This document shows positions 20,325 through 28,039 of a stretch of DNA of 64,000 nucleotides, piece by piece. This DNA comes from Streptomyces sp. NRRL F-2580. Lineage in GTDB: Bacteria; Actinomycetota; Actinomycetes; Streptomycetales; Streptomycetaceae. The translations under genes and the position numbers were made by a program. The notes beneath the pieces are model-generated. The model was given only the letters and a program-made list of their open reading frames with translations. It was not told where the DNA came from and ran no database searches. Each line of letters opens with the position of its first letter. Positions within the stretch are counted from its first letter, which is position 1. The DNA lies in NCBI RefSeq assembly GCF_000720115.1, contig NZ_JOIR01000023.1:1-64000 (forward strand). Direction: 5' to 3'.

Positions 20325-20951
20325 ATGCACGGCCCCGGCCTTCCGCCGCAGCACGCCCCCCAGTCCACCGACGGGGGTGTGGTGGCACTGCGCGTGGTGT
20401 TCATGCTGCTGCCCATCCTGAGCTGCGGCTTCCTGGCCTGGGGCTCGATGCTGCGGCTCGCCCTGGTGACCCGCAAGTCCCGCGACTGGGTGCTGCTCGT
20501 GGTCAGCGGCGCGCTCGCCGTGCTGTGGATGACGCTGATCCAGCTCGACCCGACGCCCGACGTCAACGGCTGGCAGGGCAACCTGGGGGCCGGTGGCTCG
20601 ATCTTCACCGGCTTCGCCATCTGCGTGTACTTCCTCGTCGCGGACATCAAGCACCACGAGGCCCGGCGGGCCGCACTGCCCGCCTACGGCTACCCGTCCG
20701 CGCCCTACGCCCACCCGCAACAGGCCTCGCCCGCCTACGGGTACCCGCACGCCCAGACGCCCGTGCCCCAGCAGCCCGCCGCCGCGCCGGTCCCGCCGCA
20801 GGCGCCGCCGCAGCCGACCCCGCCCCCGCGCATCGGGCAGGTCCGCGCCGAACTCGACGAGCTCAGCGAGCTGCTGCGCAAGCAGACCCCGCCGCCCGGC
20901 GGCCCCTACCAGGACCCGAACCGGACGGCGATCCAGGACCCGAATCAGTGA
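20325..20951 (+). CDS. Small membrane protein with Pro/Tyr-rich tail, coupled to a Ser/Thr kinase
   Basis: The product is 208 aa from the ATG at 20325 with AGGAGC upstream. Three hydrophobic segments (residues about 20-45, 58-75 and 88-108) are followed by a cytosolic tail rich in Pro, Ala, Gln and Tyr (AYGYPSAPYAHPQQ and AYGYPHAQTPVPQQ are duplicated), ending in a short helix QVRAELDELSELLRKQT. No known family was recognised. Its TGA overlaps the kinase GTG (GTGA), so the two are co-translated. A role as membrane partner or substrate of that kinase is inference. Confidence 0.7.
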   Translation: MHGPGLPPQHAPQSTDGGVVALRVVFMLLPILSCGFLAWGSMLRLALVTRKSRDWVLLVVSGALAVLWMTLIQLDPTPDVNGWQGNLGAGGSIFTGFAICVYFLVADIKHHEARRAALPAYGYPSAPYAHPQQASPAYGYPHAQTPVPQQPAAAPVPPQAPPQPTPPPRIGQVRAELDELSELLRKQTPPPGGPYQDPNRTAIQDPNQ

Positions 20952-22468
20952 CGGACCGCCTCATCGGAGACCGCTACCAGCTGGCCTCCATCCTGGGACA
21001 GGGCGGCATGGGCCAGGTCTGGACCGCGTACGACAAGCGCCTGGACCGCCGCGTCGCCGTCAAGCTGCTGCGTCCCGACAAGGTCGCCGGCCCCGGCACC
21101 GTCGCCGAGGAACTGCGCCGCCGCTTCGTGCGCGAGTGCCGGGTGACCGCGCAGGTCGACCACCCCGGCCTGGTCACCGTGCACGACGCCGGCAGCGACG
21201 GCGACGAACTCTTCCTCGTCATGGGCTACGTCGAGGGCACCGACCTCGCCGACCACCTCGCCGAGCACGGCCCCTACCCCTGGCAGTGGGCGGTCGCCGT
21301 CGTCGCGCAGCTGTGCTCGGTGCTCTCCGCCGTGCACGCGGTGCCGATCGTCCACCGCGACCTCAAGCCGCGCAACGTGATGGTCCGCCCGGACGGCACC
21401 GTGCTCGTCCTGGACCTCGGCGTGGCCTCGGTGATGGACACCGACACCACCCGCCTCACTAGCACCGGCACCCCCATCGGCAGCCCCGCGTACATGGCGC
21501 CCGAGCAGGCCATGAGCGGCGCCGTCGGCCCGTACACCGACCTCTACGCCCTGGGCGTGCTGCTGTACGAACTCCTCAGCGGCAACGTCCCCTTCGCGGG
21601 CTCCACCGCCCTCGGAGTGCTCCACCGCCATCTGTACGAGCCCCCGGCCCTGGTCCGGCCCAAGCGCCCGGAGATCCCGCAGGGGCTGGAGACGCTCCTC
21701 ATGCGGCTGCTCGCCAAGGACCCGCAGGACCGGCCCGCCTCCGCCCAGGCCGTCTACGAGGCCCTCGCCCCGCTGCTGCCCGCCAGCGGCAGCCGGGCCC
21801 CCACCGGCCCGCTCGATCCGACCCGCCCCTTCCTGCGCCCGCACGCCCCCTGGCCGGACCGGGCCACCGTGATCCCGCCGCAGCCGACCTCACCGCCCAC
21901 CCCGGTCCCGACGCCCGCCCGGCCCGACATCCCCGGCGCCGTCGACGAGGCCCGCAAGCTCCTGGACCAGGGGCGGCTCACCCAGGCCGGGGACATCCTC
22001 GGCGGCATCCTCCCGGCAGCGGCGGCCGAGCACGGGGAGCACTCCCCGGTGGTCCGCTCCCTGCGCAAGCAGTACGCCGCCACGCTGATGGACGACGGCC
22101 AGTACCGCCGCGCCCTGCCGGAACTGCGGCGCCTCGCCGACGAGTTCCAGGCCGGCGACCCGCAGTTCCTGCGCTTCCGCTACGACGCGGCCCAGTGCCT
22201 GGAGCAGCTGGGCGAGCCGGCCGCCGCCCTGGCCGAGTACCGCTCGCTGCTCCCGCTCTTCGAGAACCACTACGCCAACCCGGACCCGGGCCTGCCGCTG
22301 GAGGTCCGCCGCCGGATCGCGCACCTGCTGCTCTCCCTCGGCGACCGGCAGGCGGCCCACGAGACCCTGGCCCGGCTGCTGTTCGACGCGGAGCGCCTGC
22401 ACGGCCCGGCGCACCCCTTCCCGTCCGAGGTCCGCCGCACCCTGCAGTGGCTCGGTCAGATGCGCTGA
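20948..22468 (+). CDS. PknB-type Ser/Thr protein kinase with C-terminal TPR-like region
   Basis: The product is 506 aa from a GTG at 20948. The kinase domain covers residues 1-270: glycine loop LGQGGMGQVW (16-25), Lys39 in VAVKLL, catalytic HRDLKPRN (136-143), VLDLGVAS where the metal-binding triplet is DLG instead of DFG, and SPAYMAPEQAM. A Pro-rich linker follows, then residues about 330-506 form helical repeats (DEARKLLDQGRLTQAGDILG, DDGQYRRALPELRRLADEF, LGEPAAALAEYRSLLPLF) that look like TPRs. There is no transmembrane helix, so the kinase is soluble and may be tethered by the coupled membrane protein upstream. Its 3' end overlaps the convergent YfhO gene by 13 bp. Confidence 0.93.
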   Translation: MTDRLIGDRYQLASILGQGGMGQVWTAYDKRLDRRVAVKLLRPDKVAGPGTVAEELRRRFVRECRVTAQVDHPGLVTVHDAGSDGDELFLVMGYVEGTDLADHLAEHGPYPWQWAVAVVAQLCSVLSAVHAVPIVHRDLKPRNVMVRPDGTVLVLDLGVASVMDTDTTRLTSTGTPIGSPAYMAPEQAMSGAVGPYTDLYALGVLLYELLSGNVPFAGSTALGVLHRHLYEPPALVRPKRPEIPQGLETLLMRLLAKDPQDRPASAQAVYEALAPLLPASGSRAPTGPLDPTRPFLRPHAPWPDRATVIPPQPTSPPTPVPTPARPDIPGAVDEARKLLDQGRLTQAGDILGGILPAAAAEHGEHSPVVRSLRKQYAATLMDDGQYRRALPELRRLADEFQAGDPQFLRFRYDAAQCLEQLGEPAAALAEYRSLLPLFENHYANPDPGLPLEVRRRIAHLLLSLGDRQAAHETLARLLFDAERLHGPAHPFPSEVRRTLQWLGQMR

Positions 22469-24810
22469 CGCCGCCGGAGCACCAGGACGGTCAGGACCAC
22501 GAGGGCGAGTCCGGCCGCCGCCGCGCCGGGGACCAGTCCCGGCGGGCGGAACGAGCAGCTGAGCGCGGTGGTGCGGCCGTCCAGGGGGAGGGCCACCAGC
22601 CCCAGATGGGCCGCGGCGGGGTGGCCGTTGCACGTCCAGCCGGCGATCGCGGGGACGGAGAGGACCGCCGTGCCCGTGGCCCCCGCGGGCAGTTCGGCCC
22701 GGATCCGCGAGGACCCGACGTGCAGGGAGGTCGCCGCCGTGGCGCGCAGGACGGCCACCGCGCCGTCGAGGCGGGCCCGGTCCAGGCAGGACAGCGTCCA
22801 CCGCGCGGGCGGGGCCGCGTCGAAGACCAGGGCCGAGGAGGCCCCGCGGGAGACGCCCATCGGCTGCAGGGCCGCCCGGTTGCGGGGGGCGTTGCCGTTC
22901 AGGCGGAAGGCGGGCCCGTCCGCGAGGCGGGCCGTGGCGTTGTACTCCGGCGCCCACAGGTACGCCTCCGTGCCCGCGCGGCAGACACCCGGCGCGAGCG
23001 GGTCCTCGTACACCCGGGCGCCCAGCAGCAGTTCCTGGTTGGCGAAGGGGGAGTCGCCGTAGGAGAGGGGCGCGCCGGGCGGGCGGGTCGTCACCAGCGG
23101 GGGCACCTCGGCGCGGCGGACCGTGCCGTCGGGCTGCAGGCGCGCGCCGACCGCGAACAGGGCGTCCGTCACCGGGTTGTCGATGCTCTGCACGTTGCGC
23201 CCGCGCGAGGTCCAGCCGGCCCCGAGGGCGACCATCGTGCGCGTGAACACCTCCGGGGTGTGGCTGCTGTAGTACGAGCCGCCCTCCCCGCCCAGCAGCA
23301 TCGGGTCGTTGCCCGACAGGGCGGGGCGGCTCGGGTCGGTGCGGTACGCCGGCCAGCCCTCGGCGCCGGCCAGCGCCTCGGCGCGCGCGGTGTGGGCCGC
23401 TCCCCAGGACGGGTAGTCGTCGAGCCCGCCCAGCTTCCCCTTGTGCCCGTACGCGGTCGTCGCGGCCGCCTGCGCCAGCAGGACCGCCGCCAGCAGTCCG
23501 GCCGCCGGGAGCGCCAGCCGGCGGTGGCGCAGCGCCCACCAGGCCGCACCGGCCAGCGCCAGCCCGCCGGCGAACAGCGCGTACCCCCAGCCCGTCCCCA
23601 GCGTGCTCCCGCGCGACCAGAGCACGGCGGCCGCGAGCAGGCCCGCCCCCGCCGCCAGCGCCGGCGGCCGCGGCGGGCCCGCCGCCAGCCCGGTCCAGGC
23701 GGCGATCACGGCGATCCCGGCGAGCACGAAGGTCTGCCGGTACGGGCTTCCGTTCGGGGTGGCGAACAGGTGCCAGGCCAGGTGGGTCGGGGCCCACTGG
23801 AGCGAGAGCGCCACGGCCACCGTCAGCCCCGCCCACCACAGCCGGGCGCGCACCGGCACCGCCCGGTGGAAGGGCAGCGCGGCCACCAGGAGCAGGGTCC
23901 CGGTGCCCACGAAGACGGCGGGGGAGGAGAAGGAGTACGTCGCGGGCAGCAGCCGCGCGAAGAGGTCCGCCCAGGACACCGGCCGGAACTCCTTGACCCA
24001 TCCCGGGTAGGCCTGCCCCGAGCTGAGGAAGAGGGGGACGAGTACCGGAGCCGCGAGCAGGATCCCGAGCAGGGTCGTCCCGGCCGCCCGCGCGATCACC
24101 GCCGTCCGGGCCCGCAGACCCTCCCGGGTCAGCACCACCCGTACCACCAGCACCAGCGCCGCACCCAGCGTCGCCATGTAGGCGGTGTAGAAGTTCGCCG
24201 TCCAGCAGACGGCGACGACCAGCGGCGCGAGCACGGGCCGACGCCCGCGCAGGGCCCATTCGCCGGTCAGGCACAGCAGCGGTAAGGCGATCAGCCCGTC
24301 CAGCCACATCGGGTTGTAGGAGGCCTCGATCACCGACCAGCCGCACAGCGCGTACGAGGCCCCGAGCAGACCCGCCGCCCACCACGGCCCGCGGCGCTGG
24401 GTGCGCAGCAGCCAGGCCATCGCCGCCGCCGCGACCGTCATCTTGAGCACGGTCACGACGTACACCGCGAGGTCTATGTCCGCGCGCGGGAAGAGCCCGA
24501 CGAGGACGGAGAGCGGGCTCGTCAGATAGGTGCCCAGGTCGGGCAGGAAGCTGGTCCCGTACCCGGACTGCCAGTTGAACAGCAGCCCGCCCTGCGCGCG
24601 GCCGTGCAGGAGGTCCCACAGGTGCGCGTGGAACGGCACGAACTGATTGCCGAGGTCGTTGATGCTGCGGTGGCGCGATCCGTACGGGAAGACGCGGGCG
24701 GCGGCGTCCCCGGCACCCACGGCCACCGCCGTGAGCAGGGCGGCGAGCGCCGAGCCGGACAGGCTCGGGCGGCGCGGTGAGCGGTGCTGTGAGCGGTGCG
24801 GTGTCGACAT
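22456..24810 (-). CDS. YfhO-family multi-pass membrane protein with a TTA codon
   Basis: The product is 784 aa from the ATG at 24810. It has about 12 hydrophobic segments with the YfhO-family start SINDLGNQFVPFHAHLWDLL, NWQSGYGTSFLPDLGTYLTS and SYNPMWLDGLIALPLLCLTG. A large extracytoplasmic domain (residues about 490-750) is followed by a last helix and an RRRQRI tail. YfhO proteins are implicated in glycosylation of lipoteichoic acid-like polymers in Firmicutes; here GT-C-like glycosyltransfer at the envelope is inferred. Codon 176 (24285-24283) is TTA, so translation should require the bldA tRNA, linking this protein to development or stationary phase. The 3' end overlaps the convergent kinase gene by 13 bp. 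Confidence 0.85.
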   Translation of the reverse strand: MSTPHRSQHRSPRRPSLSGSALAALLTAVAVGAGDAAARVFPYGSRHRSINDLGNQFVPFHAHLWDLLHGRAQGGLLFNWQSGYGTSFLPDLGTYLTSPLSVLVGLFPRADIDLAVYVVTVLKMTVAAAAMAWLLRTQRRGPWWAAGLLGASYALCGWSVIEASYNPMWLDGLIALPLLCLTGEWALRGRRPVLAPLVVAVCWTANFYTAYMATLGAALVLVVRVVLTREGLRARTAVIARAAGTTLLGILLAAPVLVPLFLSSGQAYPGWVKEFRPVSWADLFARLLPATYSFSSPAVFVGTGTLLLVAALPFHRAVPVRARLWWAGLTVAVALSLQWAPTHLAWHLFATPNGSPYRQTFVLAGIAVIAAWTGLAAGPPRPPALAAGAGLLAAAVLWSRGSTLGTGWGYALFAGGLALAGAAWWALRHRRLALPAAGLLAAVLLAQAAATTAYGHKGKLGGLDDYPSWGAAHTARAEALAGAEGWPAYRTDPSRPALSGNDPMLLGGEGGSYYSSHTPEVFTRTMVALGAGWTSRGRNVQSIDNPVTDALFAVGARLQPDGTVRRAEVPPLVTTRPPGAPLSYGDSPFANQELLLGARVYEDPLAPGVCRAGTEAYLWAPEYNATARLADGPAFRLNGNAPRNRAALQPMGVSRGASSALVFDAAPPARWTLSCLDRARLDGAVAVLRATAATSLHVGSSRIRAELPAGATGTAVLSVPAIAGWTCNGHPAAAHLGLVALPLDGRTTALSCSFRPPGLVPGAAAAGLALVVLTVLVLRRRQRI

Positions 24811-24987
24811 GGTGGGCCGACCCTGGCACCACCGGGGGACCGAAGGATGGCCGCCAGATGAACGCGCACCCCGACACCTCGGGAATCGTTGGTCGAACCG
24901 GTGGCTCGGACCACCCTGACTGCATACCATCGATCACCGCACGGCCCTTGTGCACCGACGCACAATCTCCCGGCCCTGGAGGCTCCT

Positions 24988-25611
24988 TTGCACCGTCGCA
25001 CAGCGCTCTCCGTCTCCGCCGCCCTGCTCCTCGCGGCGCCCCTGCTGTCCGCCTGCTCGGGCGAGGCCCGGCCCGGTACCGCGGCCGTCGTCGGCGGCGA
25101 ACGGATCACCACCTCCGCCCTCCAGGCCCAGGTCAACGACGTCCGCGTGGCGCAGAACCGGACCGGGCAGGCCGCCGCCGAGCTCATCGCGAGCACCCCC
25201 AACCTGGAGCGTCAGAAGCTCGACTCGATGCTCCAGAGCCACGTCATCGACAAGATGGCCGATACCGCCGGCATCTCCGTCTCCGTCAAGGAGATTGAGG
25301 ACGAGCGCCGGGCGTACGTGGAGGAGAACAAGGGGGCCGAGCAGTTCGAGGCGCTGCTCCTGCAGAAGGGCGCCATGGCCCCCGGCCAGGTCGACCGCTT
25401 CCTGCGGGACCGGGTGCTGCTGACCAAGCTGACCGCGAAGTACGGCCAGGGGAAGCTGGAGGAGCCCGCCCGGGCGGCCGCGACGGACCTGCACATCGAG
25501 GTCAACCCGCGCTACGGCGCCTGGGACGTCAAGCAGATCAAGCTCGGCGCCGGGGAGACCCCCTGGATCACCCGGCGGACCCAGCCCGAGCAGGTACCCG
25601 CCGGCGCCTGA
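24988..25611 (+). CDS. Lipoprotein with SurA-like N-terminal domain
   Basis: The product is 207 aa using the TTG at 24988, which has GGAGG five bases upstream and gives a compact lipoprotein signal: HRRTALSVSAALLLAAP then lipobox LLSAC. The mature part resembles the SurA/PrsA-type chaperone N-domain (GTAAVVGGERITTSALQAQV, VNDVRVAQ, DSMLQSHVIDKMADTAGISV), without a peptidyl-prolyl isomerase domain. It probably acts outside the membrane as a folding factor; this is inference. The longer frame from 24889 lacks an RBS and a sensible signal peptide. It precedes mazG by 28 bp in the same direction. Confidence 0.85.
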   Translation: MHRRTALSVSAALLLAAPLLSACSGEARPGTAAVVGGERITTSALQAQVNDVRVAQNRTGQAAAELIASTPNLERQKLDSMLQSHVIDKMADTAGISVSVKEIEDERRAYVEENKGAEQFEALLLQKGAMAPGQVDRFLRDRVLLTKLTAKYGQGKLEEPARAAATDLHIEVNPRYGAWDVKQIKLGAGETPWITRRTQPEQVPAGA

Positions 25612-25639
25612 CGCGCCCGGCCGGAGGTAGGTTCGGAGG

Positions 25640-26632
25640 GTGACCGAGCACTCCGAGCCCACCGCCGCCGAGCCCACGGGCCGCATCGTCCTGCTGACCA
25701 CCAGCCACCGGGTCGCCCCCGGCGTGCTGTCCTGGCCGGCGTGGCAGACCCTGCACGCCGCGGACCGGGTGCTGTGCGCCGACCCCGGCCACCCGCAGCT
25801 GCCGTACCTGCGGGAGGCGGGCATCGACGTCGCCTTCGGGACCCCGGACGCGCACGAGCTGGTCGAGGCCTGCGCGGGCGGCCGCACCGTCGTGCTGCTC
25901 CCGGGCGGGGAGGGCGACCAGCGGCTCACCGACGGGCTGGCCCGCCTGGCCGGCTCCGGCCGCGTCTCGATGCCCGACCTGGAGCTGCTCCCCGGCTCGT
26001 ACGACCTGCCGGGCGCGCGCCTGCTCGACCTCGTCCAGGTGATGGACCGGGTCCGGCGCGAATGCCCGTGGACCTCGCGGCAGACCCACCAGGGCCTGGC
26101 CAAGTACGCGATCGAGGAGGCGTACGAGCTCGTCGAGGCCATCGAGGACGGGGACCGGGAGGAGCTGCGCGAGGAGCTCGGAGACGTCCTGCTCCAGGTG
26201 GTCTTCCACGCGCGGATCGCCGAGGAGCACGAGGATCCCGACGAGGCGTTCGCCATCGACGACGTGGCCGGGGCCCTCGTGGAGAAGCTGATCCGCCGGC
26301 ACCCGCACGTCTTCGGTGACGCCGAGGCCGAGACCCCGGAGGACGTGAACGCGCACTGGCAGCGCACCAAGGCGGTCGAGAAGCAGCGGGAGTCGGTCAC
26401 CGACGGGATCCCGGTGGGCCAGCCCGGTCTGGCGCTCGCGGCCAAGCTCGCGGGCCGGGTCCGCACGGGCGGCGTGCCCGTGGAACTGCCCCGCGGCGAG
26501 GGCATCGGGTACGAACTGCTGGCACTGGCGGCGCGCGCCGAGGCGGAGGGGACCGACCCCGAGACCGCGCTGCGCGCGGCGGCCCGCGTCTACCGGGACG
26601 CGATCCGCGCCGCCGAGGGCGTCGGCGAGTAG
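25640..26632 (+). CDS. mazG: Nucleoside triphosphate pyrophosphohydrolase MazG
   Basis: The product is 330 aa from a GTG. The N-terminal ~125 residues form a tetrapyrrole-methylase-like region (GRIVLLTTSHRVAPGVLSWP) that has degenerated, as in other actinobacterial MazG proteins. The MazG core is residues about 130-330, with VMDRVRRECPWTSRQTHQGL and the metal-binding EEAYELVEAIEDGDREELRE followed by ELGDVLLQVVFHARIAEE, matching EExxE...ExxD. The enzyme hydrolyses (d)NTPs to NMPs and pyrophosphate, cleaning the nucleotide pool and in some bacteria moderating ppGpp. Confidence 0.95.
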   Translation: MTEHSEPTAAEPTGRIVLLTTSHRVAPGVLSWPAWQTLHAADRVLCADPGHPQLPYLREAGIDVAFGTPDAHELVEACAGGRTVVLLPGGEGDQRLTDGLARLAGSGRVSMPDLELLPGSYDLPGARLLDLVQVMDRVRRECPWTSRQTHQGLAKYAIEEAYELVEAIEDGDREELREELGDVLLQVVFHARIAEEHEDPDEAFAIDDVAGALVEKLIRRHPHVFGDAEAETPEDVNAHWQRTKAVEKQRESVTDGIPVGQPGLALAAKLAGRVRTGGVPVELPRGEGIGYELLALAARAEAEGTDPETALRAAARVYRDAIRAAEGVGE

Positions 26633-26638
26633 GCCCCG

Positions 26639-26677
26639 CCCGTACTCCCGGCCCGTACTCCCGGCCCGTACTCCCAG
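26639..26677. repeat. 13-bp direct repeats after mazG
   Basis: CCCGTACTCCCGG occurs three times head-to-tail between the convergent mazG and flavohemoglobin genes, the last copy with one change. A fourth copy at about 26706-26718 lies inside the 3' end of the flavohemoglobin gene, encoding its final PREYG residues. The extra copies therefore look duplicated from the gene end. Confidence 0.75.
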
Positions 26678-26697
26678 ACGGTGGTCCCGGGCCGCGT

Positions 26698-27924
26698 TCA
26701 GTCGTTCCCGTACTCCCGGGGCGCGCGGGCCGCGGGGTCGTGCCAGTGCGGCGAGGGGCGGTCCAGGAACCACTCGCCGAAGCCGAGCGGGCGGCCCCCG
26801 GGACCCTGGCCCTTGCCCGCGGCGGGTACGGAGTCGTGGAAGAGACGGCCGGGGCTGGCGCCCAGCTCCTGGAGGAGGTGGACGGTCTCCTCGACGAACT
26901 GCGGCGGGCCGCTGAGGTAGACGTCCTGGTCCGGCCACAGGCCGCGGTGGCCGAGCGCCGTCGCGAGCCGGTCCGTGGCCTGGTCGCGGTGGCGCCCGGG
27001 GGCGGGCGTGATGTAGGTGACGCCGAGCCAGCGGCAGGAGGCGGCGTACGTGTCGATGAGCGGGCGGTCGTAGAGGTGCGCGCCGTCCCGCGCCACGACG
27101 AAGAGCCGTACGTCCTGATCGGGAGGGTGTTCCGCGAGGTCCTCCAGCATCGCCCGGATCGGCGCCCAGCCGGTGCCGGCGGCGATGAGGCTGACGGGGC
27201 GGCCGGCGCGGCGGAAGGTCAGCTGCCCGCCGGCGGCCCCGAGCCGCAGGACCTCGCCCGGCAGCGTCTCACTGACCAGGGCGGTGCTGAGCCGTCCCTG
27301 GTCGATCCGGCTGACGTGGAGGTCGACGGTGCCGTCGGGGCGGGGGGCGTTGCCCAGGGAGTAGGTGCGCCACGTCGCCGGGACCCGCTCGCTGCACACG
27401 CTCGTGTACTGGCCCGGTACATAGGGGAAGGGGGCGTGCGGCCGCAGGGTCAGCACCCCGATGTCCTGTCCGTACCGGAGGTGGCGCACCACCTCGGCGT
27501 CCCACCACGGCGGGTCCTCGCTCGCCTCGGCGCCGGCCGTCATCGTGTCGGCGATCATCTGGTAGGCCTCGGTCCAGGCCTTCTCCACCTGCGGGGTCCA
27601 GGCTTCTCCGGAGGTCGCGGCGAGCGCGGCGAGGAGGCTGGAGCCCACGGCCACGTAGTGCTCGGGGCGGGCCAGGAACTTGCGGTGGTCGCGCCCGAGG
27701 TCGCGGAGGTAGGGGAGGAGGCTCTCGTCGTCGAGGTGGGCGATCACGTGGGTGAGCGCGGCGAAGACGCGGTCCCGCTGCCGTTCCATGTCCTCGGAGG
27801 AGGCCGGGAAGAGCTCACGGATTCCGGGGTTGTGCCAGAAGAGGTGGGAGTAGAAGAACTTGGCCGCGTGCTCGGCCCGTCTCTCCACCACCGCGAAACT
27901 GCTTTTCAAGATCCTCACATCCAC
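26698..27924 (-). CDS. Flavohemoglobin-like protein (globin + FAD/NAD reductase)
   Basis: The product is 408 aa, starting at a GTG at 27924 (or 27918). Residues about 1-140 are a globin domain (FYSHLFWHNPGIRELFPASS, HRKFLARPEHYVAVGSSLL with the proximal-His region). Then a ferredoxin-reductase-like FAD domain (FPYVPGQYTSV, TWRTYSLGNAP) and an NAD(P) domain (SLIAAGTGWAPIRAMLEDL, DVYLSGPPQFVEETV) follow. Flavohemoglobins detoxify nitric oxide; the globin here is of the shorter actinobacterial kind, so NO dioxygenase is likely but unproven. No Shine-Dalgarno is visible. TTGACC and TACTTT boxes end 7 nt before the GTG, suggesting a leaderless mRNA. Confidence 0.88.
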   Translation of the reverse strand: MDVRILKSSFAVVERRAEHAAKFFYSHLFWHNPGIRELFPASSEDMERQRDRVFAALTHVIAHLDDESLLPYLRDLGRDHRKFLARPEHYVAVGSSLLAALAATSGEAWTPQVEKAWTEAYQMIADTMTAGAEASEDPPWWDAEVVRHLRYGQDIGVLTLRPHAPFPYVPGQYTSVCSERVPATWRTYSLGNAPRPDGTVDLHVSRIDQGRLSTALVSETLPGEVLRLGAAGGQLTFRRAGRPVSLIAAGTGWAPIRAMLEDLAEHPPDQDVRLFVVARDGAHLYDRPLIDTYAASCRWLGVTYITPAPGRHRDQATDRLATALGHRGLWPDQDVYLSGPPQFVEETVHLLQELGASPGRLFHDSVPAAGKGQGPGGRPLGFGEWFLDRPSPHWHDPAARAPREYGND

Positions 27925-27930
27925 AAAACC

Positions 27931-27961
27931 GAAAGTAGGAATGCCGGGGAAGGTGAGGTCA
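27931..27961 (-). promoter_or_regulatory. Probable promoter of the flavohemoglobin gene (leaderless)
   Basis: On the minus strand TTGACC (-35-like, about 27961-27956) and TACTTT (-10-like, about 27936-27931) are spaced 19 bp. The -10 ends 7 nt before the GTG, so transcription would begin at or next to the start codon. Confidence 0.5.
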
Positions 27962-28039
27962 AGCGATGGCCGATCTACGGACAGCCGCGACGAACGGGCC
28001 ATATGGGATGGGGGTCCGGCGCCGGGATACGGTCGTGCC

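Noticed and set aside
24889..24987. Longer start for the SurA-like lipoprotein at the GTG/ATG-type codon near 24889
   Set aside because: It would place 33 residues before the signal peptide and has no RBS; the TTG at 24988 has a well-spaced GGAGG.
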